A DNA stretch of 64,000 bases from Trochalopteron elliotii. Its lineage: Eukaryota; Chordata; Aves; Passeriformes; Leiothrichidae. The notes beneath the pieces are model-generated. The model saw only the letters and a list, made by a program, of their open reading frames with translations, did no database searches and was not told the origin of the DNA. The DNA is taken from assembly GCA_024734555.1 (NCBI GenBank), contig JANPWX010019815.1, positions 1,814,359-1,878,358 on the forward strand. The letters run 5' to 3'. A program made the position numbers and the translations under genes. Shown here piece by piece: positions 38,179 to 50,765 of the stretch (within the stretch, counting starts at the first letter, position 1; the number at the start of each line of letters is the position of its first letter).

Positions 38179-41100
38179 GAATTGAATTATAATCTTATGG
38201 CTAAAGTACTTGTAATTGCAAAAGGCTGTTATAAATGTTTATATATTTAGTATTCTGGGAGTTCTTGTTTCTGGAAAAGGAGTAATGTAAAAGAGTGGTT
38301 ATGTGTATTTTTTTCCCTCCTTTGAGATTTGAAACTTTGGTGTCAAATAATACTACCATAAAATCTGCAGCTCTTTCTCTATGCCTTCTTAACACACTAG
38401 CTGTTTTGTTATATTTAACCACTTTTAGTAGACTGGAACTGTGTGGTAAGGTTTAAAGGTTAGGAAGATAAAATGTCAGAATATAGCCTAGTCTTTTAGA
38501 GTCTGAAATCTAACCAACACAGAGAAAGATTACACAAAGATTAGATTTCGTTGAAGCAAATCTGGATGAAAGAGTCAAACTAGTGATGGTTTTTAATAGG
38601 ACTGAAAAGTATTCAGTGCAGAGAAATAAAGTAAGAATTGAGCAGGGGAAACGCAATATTTGCTTATTGATTGACACAGATTCTGAAAGAGAAACAAAAT
38701 ACTTTGAACAGTGTGCAAAAGTACATTTATGCATTTACACTTGTTGGATATAGACACCATTGAAATTTAGGTCTGGAAGAAGTCAGTTATCTTAATTTTT
38801 AAACCTAAGGAGATTTATTTACAAATTAGGGCTAGAAAGAGCATTTGGTGGTAAATTCAGGCAGATACTGCCCTAAATACTCTTGTTCTGTTTGTAAACA
38901 GTGAATGATATCTACCAAGAATGATAGATTTGCCTTCAATCTTGCAAACTGCCTTAGAAATTGAAATAAGCTGAATAATTTGACAGTGTTTTCACCCTTT
39001 TCCAGAACATATTTTTAATGATCCTGTTTATTTTGCTGTCCTTGGGGTTTTTTTGTGGAGGCTTTCTTGTATACAAGTTTAAGCCCTTAATGTCTTCTTT
39101 ACTGTAATATGTATGGGTTTATATTATTCACAGATGTTTCTATAACATGCAATAAGCATCAATCTGACTAAGTAGCATCATATGCTCTTACTAGCTTTTT
39201 CTTAATGCTTTATTTATTTGTCTTTGTCTCTTCTTATTTTTTCATCATTACTTGTTCAATTCTTCCAATCTTTTCTCATTTTAAGCTCTCAGAAATTTTA
39301 GTGTTCTCGACCTCCATTTTTAAGAGTCAAGTCAAAGGCAAAAAGTTATAAAATATACTTTTTAAATTAGTCAGTAGTATCCTCTTAAACACATAGGCAC
39401 AAACAGCCCCATATTACGCTGTTTTCTGAATTCAGTCAGTCGTGATCCCTGCCTTACAGCCACTGGTGAGAGTTTATGGTATGTTTAATTTCTGTGACTC
39501 CCAGTAAATACTGAACCTTTTAGTGGCTACTGTGTTAGAGTTTGTTCTTGTGATCACTTTGTGTGACCCCTGGTAGTCTGCTCGTATGATGACTGAAGGT
39601 TGTCTTTTGATTCACACTTTCCTAGTGATATATTATGTGATGAATATATTCCATGCATTTCATTAGTATAGTCCTATTTTGTTGTAATTATACTGCAGTT
39701 TATTTTTTAAAAAGCAGGTGTTTTTCTGTCATCTCCCAACTAACATATCCAGTAAGCATTGTGTTTATGGTGGTTTATATATTATTATTTCCTAGGTAGC
39801 ATATACCTGACTCTAATACTTAACTTTCTGAGTAAAAAGGAGCCTTTGTATGACTATAGTGCATGACCACTTTATAGTGGCCTGTGCATTTTCTGATGCA
39901 TTGTAAAACACAGTATAAGATTCCAGGACAGTTAGACTTCAGGACAGCTAACTAGACTTTTGACTAGCTCACAGTAGTAGATTTCAGCCAGAATTTTCAA
40001 GCATTAACTCAAAAATATTATGTCATCTTGTAATAGGATCTACAAATGTGAAATTACGTAATTTACTGTAAAAGCACAGACTATTTGCTTATTTTGGCTG
40101 CTGGCCTTGGCCAGTTATATCCAAACAGAAGAAACTTTGTTCGCCTTGGAGGTTTCATGGTTGCAGTTCATCTGCATTTGATCTTCTCACAGGTTGTGGC
40201 CATTCTGTATGTTCTTGTCTTTATAGCCTAGATATTTTGTGCTAGGTCTGAAGCAAAAAGTGAGAGATTACTGTACTTGAGGGTAGCACAGTGCTCTCAG
40301 CATTTCATATAACTTTGAAGGTTGATACTGTGCTTAAGGGGGCTACAGAGAGGGACAAGCTTTGGCTCAGGCAAAAAGAAAAGATTTTCATTTAAATTTT
40401 TAAGGACTTCCATTAGTGGTTTGATAAGACTTTAATTTTTTTAAATTAGTAACTGTATGAAATATCTTCTGTATTAGATCCTATCATATCTGTTGTAGAC
40501 TGGGGACAGCTGTTTTGCAGTTGTCAGGTATCTTTGTCATACATTGCTAGTCATTTCCTCTCGCATGCCCATGGAAAGGTTGTCTTGTTTTGTCCTTTTG
40601 TTTTGGGATGACAATAGGCGGTAATGTTCCCTGCAACCTTCTCATTTCAAACTGGTTTCAAAGTTTGGTAACATCAACAAAGTGTCTTGCACATAGCTTG
40701 TTTTTTGGGCTGTTTCTGAGGGGTTCTGCAAGCTCATACATTGGAAAGTCTCAGTCCCTGTTTGCTCCTTTGTTATGGCTTACATATTTTCCATAACTTG
40801 TTTCTATAAATGTATTTTATTGGGAGCCACATTAGCATCTTTCCATTTAATAGTCTACTATTAGTTTTAGATGTTGGAAGAAAAACTTACTAGAGTTAAA
40901 AGTGAAGAACGTAGTTAAAATTCATCAGAACTGTGACATGGAAAATAAAAACTGTCAGCCAGATTCATTTGCATCACTTGATGAGATTCAGATTTGATTA
41001 ATAAAGGTAAATTGTATAGAACTAAAGACTTTTATTAACTGCTTAATACTGCTTGGTATAATTTTACTTAATTGAGTTGTATGATATGAAGAGAGTGTAT

Positions 41101-42144
41101 GTTAAAGCTATTACAATACAACTAACAATGTGTCAAAATTTTAAGAGAGAAATGTATGGGAAGTAGCAGATGAAATATACTATTTTATATACAGAGGTTT
41201 TGTTGCTCCTCTATTTAGAATGTCTATACTGTCTACACACTGAGAAAATCTAGAAATTTTCCATTTCTTAATTTAAAGACAGATGCAAGGTTTAAAAAGA
41301 AAGAGATATCAGGACCAGCTATATTGTAAAAACAAAATATCTGTCATCTTATCTCACAAGGGAGAGTCTGCATTTCTTTATCTCTTACTCTGTTTTCTGG
41401 AAAGAAGTTAATGAATTCTTCTGAATGCTTTGAAACACATTTCCAGGTTTACTTATTGTTGTTGTTCTCCTGCACTTCTTTACCCTTCCCCTGAGTGTAA
41501 TTCCTCTGCTCAGCTGAGAATAGAAAACATTCTGTTTTTTCAATTTCTCCTACAGATCTGTCTTTATTTCCATTCCCCTCATTCTCTCTGTTTTTTTTCC
41601 TTGTGTGGAATGCTGCTTGTGCCCTTCTTGTTGACTTTAAGCCTTTCTTGACTTCAGATTGCCATCAGGTACCCAGTCTTGAGTATGACCTGTCAAAACT
41701 TCAGGAAATTATGCCAGTTTGAGTAACTGATGACAGACTTTGGTTATAGTCTCCTGTCATTTGGGCTCTGTTGGTGAACCAGTAGATTTAGATGTCAGGC
41801 TATATTTTTTATACATCTTTTACATTTAGCAGTGTATACAGTCTGATGGAAGATCTTGTGAAACCCAGGCATAGTTGTGGGGGTTTTATAGTGACCAATT
41901 TTTTATTTTTCTGGTTTTAAAACATGGAGGCTTGTTTCCCTGCATTACTTCAGAACATGGTAAAACACAGGACAAATGATCAGCTATCAGTCTTGGTCTT
42001 TGATAAAATTGGAAATGTGTTGCGCTTTCTCCGTGTAATCCCTTTACAAGTTTGATTGGTTCTGAGCCCTCATTAGAGCTCTATTAGTAGGCTCCTGGAC
42101 CATTCAAGTCAGACTGATTCTCTCTTTTTAAATTACTGTTCTGT

Positions 42145-42171
42145 ATAGTAAAGAAAACTATAGTAAAGAAA
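42145..42171 (+). repeat. Short tandem duplication, 15-bp period
   Basis: ATAGTAAAGAAA occurs twice, starting at 42145 and 42160, in otherwise unique DNA. Confidence 0.8.
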
Positions 42172-44537
42172 GGAGCAGTTAAATGATAACATAATGCATA
42201 CTCAGGTCTCCTCTAAATAACTGTCAATTGTGTACTCACAAGAGAGAATTAGAAATACATAAGCCATGAACAGTGAAACAGAATGTTGAACACACCTTGT
42301 GTACAGAAGAAATTATTTTCCCTTCTTTTAACCATTCACTGGTTCTTCCTACTTTCAAAATGTCCAGCATTATTTATTTTATGTATGTATATATAATGTG
42401 TTAAAAGACACAAATTTTAAGTCATTCTGGTTGGAAGCACAGGATACATGCAAAAATGCTTCCATCTTACACTCTTCAGGCATTCCTGAGTCCTTTTCTG
42501 TGAATACTACAAATCTTGCAGGGGTAGAATACTCTACTATTCTTGGGTTAGTAAGAGAACACTCTTCAGTCCCAAAAAGCATCGCAAGTTATGAAAGCAA
42601 GCAAAAGTTAAAACAAGACTAATTTAGACTGGAAACGAAGCACAGTGCTTAGTAATTAAGGCATTTTTCTGTTGAAACAGATCTGTTGAACACGTATTAT
42701 GGGTTTGTAAGCTTTTTTTCTCCATATTTTTTAAGATTTACAGTCTTTTCAAAATATGTGATTTAATTAGAATTTACTGTGTTTGTTCAGGAATTTCCAC
42801 ATAAAGTGTTGTCAAATGCATAGGAAAGTGAAGGCAGATTGTCCCAATGGTGCCGGCTAGCTTCAGTATCTGAGATCCTATTGGAGGGAGGAGCAAGAAG
42901 AGGTTGATGAGGACTCTTCTATTAGGCTGTTCAAGATACCATCTCAACAACTTTCGGGAAAGTGGTTCCTGAATCCATTTGCACAATTGATAGTGTCATA
43001 TAATCTCATCCTTACTTTGAAGCGCCCTGTGGCTGCATCTCAGAGTTCCTCTGTATCTGATTTGAAAACTAGTGGCATTGCTTTGTATCACTGAGTCCTA
43101 AAACTGCTCGTGGCAATCATGATAGTGTGATGGTTAAGGACATCATTAGAGCTGGCCTTGGAAACGCATATTAAAGCATAGGGAGAAAAACCTGGCAGGG
43201 TGAATAAGAAAATGTTAAATTCATTGTTTTGATAAATACCATCAGACAAATTGACCAAGAGAGAATGTGTGAGTTTGGCTTATCCCAGCTGCTGTAAAGA
43301 TACTGTGGAAGTATATCCAAGTGGTTAGTACACGACAAACCATTGTAGAGCTTTCTGCTATTTTAGACAAGTACAATTAATTTCTGGTGATAACTGACAG
43401 ATTTCTTGTGTATTTAAACAATGCTTTCCTTAATACACTGCAAATGTCTAATTATTTTTTTCCAAGTGTCCTAATTCTGGTAAACTAAATGAGCTAAGAA
43501 ATTCAATTGTATCAGTGTTAGCCTCTCACTGAAAAGGACTAAGCAGTCATACAGAGTTTGGGTTTTCAGATACTTGCATTTGTCAAATAATTACTTCTTA
43601 AAACTTTCCATTACTTCATTAAAATACAGAAGTGAGGGAAACTGCTAAAGTATTTCGAAGTTTTAAGGTAGGTTTGCATTTTTTACTGCCTCCTGTATTT
43701 TTTTTCTTAACTTCCAAGAGTTTTTTTGTTTTGTTTTTAATGAGAGAGACTGCTCTTAGCATTCTTTTAGAAAATCTTGGACATGGAGGGAGGAACTTTG
43801 TTGACCTGAGCTGTGCTTTAATCTTACCTCTGAATATCACTTTCCTTTCACTTCCAGACAAGAAGCATGAAAGAAAAAGAGCCACTGAACTAGGGGAAGA
43901 GAGGAACAATGAAAGACAGAGAAAGGAAGCAAACACTCAAGTCTCACATTCCTGGAGATAGTTTGAATTTAGGAGAAACCCTTGCATGAGCTTGAGCTTA
44001 TCAGATCTTTGGGAGCCAGTGCAGTGATGGCCAAACAGTATCATGGTGCATCTAGAGGTGTATGTGCCTGTTGCTGCTGGTGTTATTTATTAAATATTTT
44101 GTTGCAGTCGGGACTGCTCTATGCAAGCAGAACAAGGCTGGGATGAGTGCCTGCAAGTATTGCCTTATATGTAGGCATTAGCGTAAGCTTTAAAACTAAT
44201 TTTGGGGATATTTTGGAGGCCCAAATCTCTGTTTAGTACCATCTTGCTTTGTCCTTCAGTTTTGTCATCATAACAATGGAAAATGACCAGTGTCAAGTGT
44301 CACCAGCAGATTTGTGGTGACATAAGGAACTGTTTAGGTGTTCCTCAAACTGTAGAGACTGAATCATGGAACAGAGGTTTCTTTCATTTTTGGTTATCTG
44401 CTCTTATTCTCTGCTTAATGAATATTTCAGCTACAATGGAGAAGAAGATCAGCATTTTTGTAAGTATTATGTCAGTCCATTTCTGGCATGAATATATGTA
44501 GTTTTCAAAATTTTGGAGACACTTTTTCCCATTCTGA

Positions 44538-44580
44538 CACAGACAAACAAGCACACACTCACACCCACGCACCCCCAAGA
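44538..44580. repeat. CA-rich low-complexity stretch
   Basis: An irregular CACA/CACC/AACA run on the plus strand. It accounts for the cysteine- and valine-rich appearance of the minus-strand open frame there. Confidence 0.7.
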
Positions 44581-47500
44581 CACCAATTAAACAATCTCTC
44601 ACAACAGATTTTGCAGTAATCCATTTCTGTGAAGCCAGAAAGTTTTACCATCAGATCTCTGCCTAAAGCAAATGAAAGACGTGACTGATCTGACTATGAA
44701 AGAAGCAGAGGACCAGTAGGGAGTGTGATGAAATGTACTACCATAGCAGCAAGGTTTCATAGTTTGGTAGGCATTCTGTACATGCAAGGTGTTCTCTAAT
44801 GGAAACTTGAAGTTACTAATTCTTGTCACACAAGTCTGACCTGCTGGAGTGTGACTGCAAAAAAAATTTAATGAAAGTTGATGATTTGTGTTAGGAAGTC
44901 TGAAGGAAAACCTGAAGTGTTCTCCTTCCAGTGGAAAATCTGTAAATGCAATGGGATGATGGGTTTTCTGGTTTTTCTTTTCCATGTGCAGAATAATTGA
45001 AAATGTTTTTCTCTATATGTTTTTGGCATGTTAGAGTAGAAGTTAGTTACACAATTAAATTTTTTTCAAAATTTTCATTGTTGCACCCAATGTTAAGAGT
45101 CCTGTAGGCTGAAAAAACAGAGGTAAAGGACTATAAACCTTTTGGGAAGTACAGATTTTTTATGTGTCTTTTCCTGATGGAAATGTTGTTGGAAAAAAAG
45201 AATGCTTTTTATGGTATTGAAACAGTAAAACAGTGTGTGGCTATCTGTAAGGGAAATATGTTTTCACATAAATTCCATAGATATTCTTGTTTTCTGGGGA
45301 AAATACTTTGTATTGTACTCTGTGTTGAAAAAAACCTTGTGATCTCTGATGGAATGTGACACCTTAAATAGATATGTGCCTGATGGGCTCAGTTTTATGT
45401 ATTCTGCATTTTTAGTTGTAAAAGAGCTATTTTCGGTACAACAGCTGTAATGGAGAGCCATTAGCCCCTTACCTTGCCTAAGGATGGGAGTCCAGTAAGG
45501 GATACTTGCTGCTGGGATGAGCTAGTATTTACAAAGTGGTTTCTAACACAGTTGGAGAGAACAGTGATAATGGGAATTATTCCAAACAGTATTTCTGCAC
45601 TGTGAATTCTGGAAAGGATTTTGAAATATACTGAAAAATATATTTGCCCATTGTTAGGTTACTTCGGTGGCACATTTTGATGGTACCAGAGAGCCAAGTT
45701 AGTACAGCAAACTAATCAGAAAAGCTGAATGAGCTCCCTCTCCAGCATGAATATAACTGTGAATTGGTGGTGGACATATGGAGCTTTCCCTGATTCCCTT
45801 TTCTTTTTAATTGAATTGTCCTCTAACTACTCATGTTCCATTTAAGAATTGTTTTTGTCTTGAAAACTTGAGTTTGAGTTTCAAGAGAAAAGTCAGATAA
45901 CTTCTGATGCCTTTCTTTTAGTCAGATGACATATTGTCGTAATCGGGAAAAGTGACAGAGAGCATTACCTCTCTTTTTCTTTCCTTTCACCATGTATGTG
46001 GAGGCGGCTGATTGAAGCAGAGTAACTCTACTATTAAAGTTTCGTAATGAAAGCAGATGATAAGGTAGAAGGTAATAGAACACAGTTTTCTCTTTGCCTG
46101 TGATTGCTCACACATTAACTGGGACCTTTTTTCTGCAGAAATGGCACAGACTCTCTGCAAAATCATTTAGGTAGAGTGGGCTGGGATTTCATCCCTAATG
46201 CTTCTGCTGCACAAATTCAACCTATTTAACAGAGGAAAATACAGTATCTGGCTGTGAAGACATAAGACCTAAGTTTTCTTAGGTGGTCCTTGAATGATTT
46301 TATGATTAGAGAGAACCAAACCCCCTCATGTTTCCTTATGAGATTTTGTGAATATCTGCAACCCACTGTTCTTGGTTGGGTTAACACCAGATGTTTGTTG
46401 TGCTGTGTTATTTTGTTTAAGGCTTGGAGTATAATTTATGTTAGATTAAGTACCTCCATTAGGTATATCTCAATATTGAAACACAGTGTGAGGTACTCTT
46501 TATGTATGAATCTGGAAATGTGAGAACACATAGGATCTTCAAATCTGAAACCAGCAATTTCTTCCTAAATAATCCTTATCATTTAGTGAAGATAGGAAAC
46601 TCTGACAGTTAATGCAGATATAACTAATATTAATTTTCCGCATAATTCCTTACGTCAGTTTTTCAATATAGCACATGAATTCCAGTCTTGTGTCACCATT
46701 ACATTTTTTTTATTAACAATGCAAAGAGTTGAAAATGTAATTACAAAGAAAAAGCATTTCATTTTTTGCTTAAAAAAACTCCAGAAGTTTTCTGTGGGGC
46801 AAAAGTCTGCAGAACACAAGGAAAACAGTTTTGCACAGTATGTTGCATTATTTTGCTTGTAGATGATATTAAAGAACAATTGTGAATACAATTTACAAGA
46901 TTGCTGTATTTCAATTTACATTTGCAATACAATAATAATGATTGCTATATTGTTAGAGGACTATTAGTTGCTCTCAGCCATCTTTTAACTGAAAAGAAAA
47001 TTCAGTTTCCAGAAAATAGTTTGGTGGTTTGGGGTTTTTTTCTTACAGTGTTTTGCATATGGGAAGCAAAAGCTGAGAAAAGGCATAAGGAGGTGAAAAA
47101 ATATGATGATAAAAATCCTACTTTGATCAGATTAGTGATAGCAGCTTCCACAAAGTTACTGCAAAATAGTTTCATAATAAACCTTTTTTATCAGTAACAT
47201 TGTTGGTTGTATTTGTAACAAGAGAACTAAGTGAAATACAACACCATGTTTTAACCATAACATCTAATAGTATCTGAAGATGTCTGACTTAAAAGTCTGG
47301 CTTTGTTTTGCATAAAATTTAGCTCTTTTTATCAGCTGGTCTTCTTGAGCTTTTGAGTGTGTGTGTGTGATTGTGCTCAAATTAGCATGATCTGTGCTCA
47401 TTATAAGCGTATTTGCTTTAAAGTGCTGGAGTGCTTAGTTTTCTAGGTTTATACATCTAACTTCATAATAAAAGTAATCAGTAATTTAAACTTCCTGTAT

Positions 47501-49935
47501 TATTTATTTGAGATATTCCTTTAAGGAAACAGTAGTTTAAGGCGAGATTTATGAACAGGGACTGATGTGTGTGAGTGTGTGCTTAACCATATGTTACAGC
47601 ATTGCCAGTTGTTTATACTGTATGTTGTACAACCATTTCAGCAAATTTCCAGCTCTGGTGTCACTCCTTAAGGCTATCAGAGCCTACAAAACAAATCAAA
47701 CTAATTTTTGTCTTGCACGCAAGAATAATCCCTCTTCAATTTTATGATGTCTTAAATTGCAATTTTCTTTTTAAATGTTTTTGACAGATGAAAGGAGGAA
47801 TGGGTGTCTAAAAGGCAGCTCAGCTACAGTAGCCACGCCAAAAAAAGGCAAAGGGGGAAGTAGGGGTCAAGGGAAATGATGACCTAGGAGATTCATAGAT
47901 AGCTAGTATTTCCAGATGTGATGTTAAAGTTTATTTTAATTAGTTCTTGTCATATTTATCTTCTACTCTGACTGGAACACTTCCTCCTGGTTTCTAATTT
48001 TCTTTCTTGAAAGTTTTACCTTTGATTTAGCTACAATAATTGCAGAATATTCAACAAATTATCTAAGGTATTGACTTGAGGTATGTAGGGGAAAGAATGA
48101 GGGAAGTCCGTGTTTCTATGTAATAGTCTGTGAAGGTGTCAGATTGGCTTCAGCTTCGAGCTCAGGCTGCTTGACGTTATCTTAAAAAATTAGCTCCTGA
48201 TATGAACTTAATATGTGTTTTTGTAATATATTTTAGCTTCATTTCCATTATTTGAAAATCTGATCCCACATTTAGCTAAAAGTAAGTCCAGGTTACTCTC
48301 TGTGAGGGCTATACAGGGCATATTTGATTTTCTGGTTTAGGGGTTGAAAAAGGTGTTGAATATTTGGTTTACCAGGATATCATTATAGAACCAGTGTTTC
48401 TTTGTGACTAGTTACTGAAACAGTCAAACAGACTAGTTACTCAAAACAGTCTCAAATCTGTAACCTTCTGTGACCTTCTGTAACTCCTGTTCTTTCAGAT
48501 CTTGGTCCTGTAAGCAGCTCACCATTGTGCATTGTACTGTCTCTGCAGTGAGACATCGCAATTCTGCAGCAATGGTCATAGGCAATGGTGTTTATATCTG
48601 GATGTTTCTTAAATCTTATCTTCTGAGGCCAGGGTGATCACCTAAACTAATTCTGTTTCTTATGTTGAGAAATTCTTAAGTTAAAAATACTGGATTTCTA
48701 AATGCTCACGTTTGTTTTTTTCATGCTGGAATTTACTATATTTCCATTTGTGTGTTTGTCAGTGAGACCTATCTTGTTGAGCATCTCTGTAAGTGTTCGT
48801 TTCCTGCAAAGTGCTATACTTTATCTGTTACATGTTTGTCTTTTCTTGGTATCTTGCTTTTTTTTTTTTCTTCAATATTGAGATTCTAAAGAATCTCAAA
48901 GAAGATGATTGTGTTTTACTGCTATTTAAGTCAGGAGAGCTATGATCTCTTGTTTAGGTCTAGAAGACCTAGGAAAAGAAGGACTTGTCTAGGGAAATAA
49001 GAACTTTAGTATCCTTTTACATTAGGTAACACAGGAAACTCAACCATATTGCTTTAAATAGCTGAGATGTCTCAAAAAAAACCCCAAACCTATGGCTTTA
49101 GCACCTAAAATAAGTGGAATGAGAACTTCTTGGAAAAAATAAGTCCTTCAGAAATCAGATTCGAAATGGTGCAATAAATGGTGGTTTTGCAAGCAACAGG
49201 AGCCACCATTGTGATAGATGGTACAGCTGGTTTAGGGTTGGTTTGGAGTCTTCTCAGTGCTCCAGCCCTTGGGCAGGGTTCTCACTTTAGTTAATCAAGA
49301 CTGAATTACTCAGCTGCAAATTGCGTAGGGCACAGAGCTGATCCTCTGCCAAGCTGGCTCAGGGCAGGCAGGGTGTACTTGCTCCAGTGCCTTCACAGAT
49401 ACATTCCTGTGGTTTCCAGGTGAAGCGGAACAGCTGCTTCAAGACAGTGTGGTTGGTGCTTGGGCTGATAGACCTGCAGCTATCAGCACACAGGCCCATG
49501 CAGAAGCACGTCCACACAACACCACTGCATATGCACACACATCCATTCTTGTTGCTGTCTAATCCTGTGTGATCTGCTTTATCCTTTTGTTGCAGGAATC
49601 CTCTTTCATCCCATTACTCGAGGTAATAAAAGAGGACTCTCGATGGTCTTGCCTTTTACAGATTTTCTGTACAAAATTTCTTGATTTAAATGATCATTAA
49701 ACTAATGTCATGCAGCTCAGGTCCACATGTGAAAGGGAGCCCTAAAAACCACAGGATGCTGAAAACATAACAGTAATTGAAGGGAGTTGTGGAAGCTGGA
49801 GCTATAGAAGTGTTGGAGATCTCAATCAATCATGCTTGGTTCAGTATTGATTTATAAGATAACTGCTTTCACTTGGGCTAAAGTAAGGATAGTAATTGAA
49901 GTATAATAACTTGAACTAATTGCTCAAGGAAAGTC

Positions 49936-49968
49936 TACCAATTTGGCTTAACAAAGCCAAATTAGGTA
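49936..49968. repeat. Strong small hairpin, 14 bp with one bulge
   Basis: AATTTGGCTT (49940-49949) pairs exactly with AAGCCAAATT (49954-49963) around an AACA loop. After a single bulged A, TACC pairs with GGTA, giving a 14-bp stem in 33 bases. It is much shorter than a typical animal pre-miRNA. No function is assigned. Confidence 0.75.
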
Positions 49969-50250
49969 AATTTGCTTGGTAAATCTTTTTATTTTTGGAA
50001 GACTTCTTGATGCTATGTAACTGGTATGAAAGTGTGTTCTTAGTCTAAAATAAAGATCAGTTACAAGTGGTTGATTGACCCTGGCTGGATGCCAGGTGCC
50101 CAACAAAGCTTGTCTATCCCTCCATTCAGCTAGACATTGTAGAGAAAATAGGACTAAAAGTTCCTGGATCAGCAGAGGTGCAGGGAGGGATCACTGGCAT
50201 GTTACAAAAGTGTCATGGACAAAAGTGTCAGTTCAGGCACATTCGTTTAA

Positions 50251-50256
50251 TTTATT
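50251..50256 (-). terminator. Candidate LTR polyadenylation signal
   Basis: TTTATT on the plus strand, AATAAA on the minus strand, within the conserved TGGTAATAAATT segment of the LTR class. It would mark the end of R in a functional element. Activity today is unknown. Confidence 0.45.
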
Positions 50257-50513
50257 ACCAGTCAAATCTAGTCAGAATAATGAGAAATAAATCCCAAATT
50301 TTTCAAAAGTCTTGCCCCCAGCCCCTCCATTCTTTGCAGGTTGAACTTCACTCCCAAATTCCCTACATTTTGCCACGCTATAATGCAGCAGGTCAGGCAA
50401 TGGGGATTGTGGTCAATTCATCACATGTTGACTCTGCCTCTCCTCCCTCCTCAGCGGAAGGACTCCTCACATGCTTCTGTAAGTCCTTCCTACAGGCTGT
50501 AGTTCTCCACTAA

Positions 50514-50765
50514 CTGCTCCAGCATGGGCCTGTCCTGGGGATGCAGTCCTTCAGGCACAGGCTGCTCCAGTGTGTGTCCCTCACAGGATCACAAGTCCTG
50601 CCAGTAAGCCTTCTCCAGTGTGGGTTCCTCTCTCCATGGGCGGCACATGCCTTGCCAGTAGCCTGTTCCAGTATGGGCTTCCCATGGGGTCACAGCCTCT
50701 GCTGGACACATCTGTCTGCTCTGACATGGGATCCTCCATGGGCTGCAGAAGCATGGTCTTCCCTA
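50514..50765. repeat. Five degenerate tandem units inside the LTR
   Basis: On the plus strand, units start with CTGCTCCAG-like text at 50514, 50562, 50610, 50663 and 50716, a spacing of 48, 48, 53 and 53 bases. Each continues with a TGGG and TCCATGGG-type segment and ends near a TGCAG or CCAG motif. This is a degenerate minisatellite belonging to the LTR rather than a later insertion, because the same class carries such units elsewhere (from memory). Confidence 0.75.

Larger units (their letters stand above)
36890..50065. other. Unique AT-rich DNA, no gene supported
   Basis: No supported gene over about 13 kb, and no gag, pol or env-like coding between the two related LTRs that bound it. It contains T/G, poly-T, TATG/TG and CA-rich simple repeats listed separately, plus short tandem duplications. 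Paired frames of 105 and 109 codons at 43.6-43.96 kb and a 128-codon frame at 44599-44985 (-) look like chance. A mildly GC-richer part at 49180-49570 holds nothing I recognise. Confidence 0.5.

Noticed and set aside
43619..43961. Overlapping 105- and 109-codon frames on opposite strands
   Set aside because: Lysine/arginine-rich on one strand and serine/leucine-rich on the other, as expected from purine-rich DNA. No domain, no splice context.
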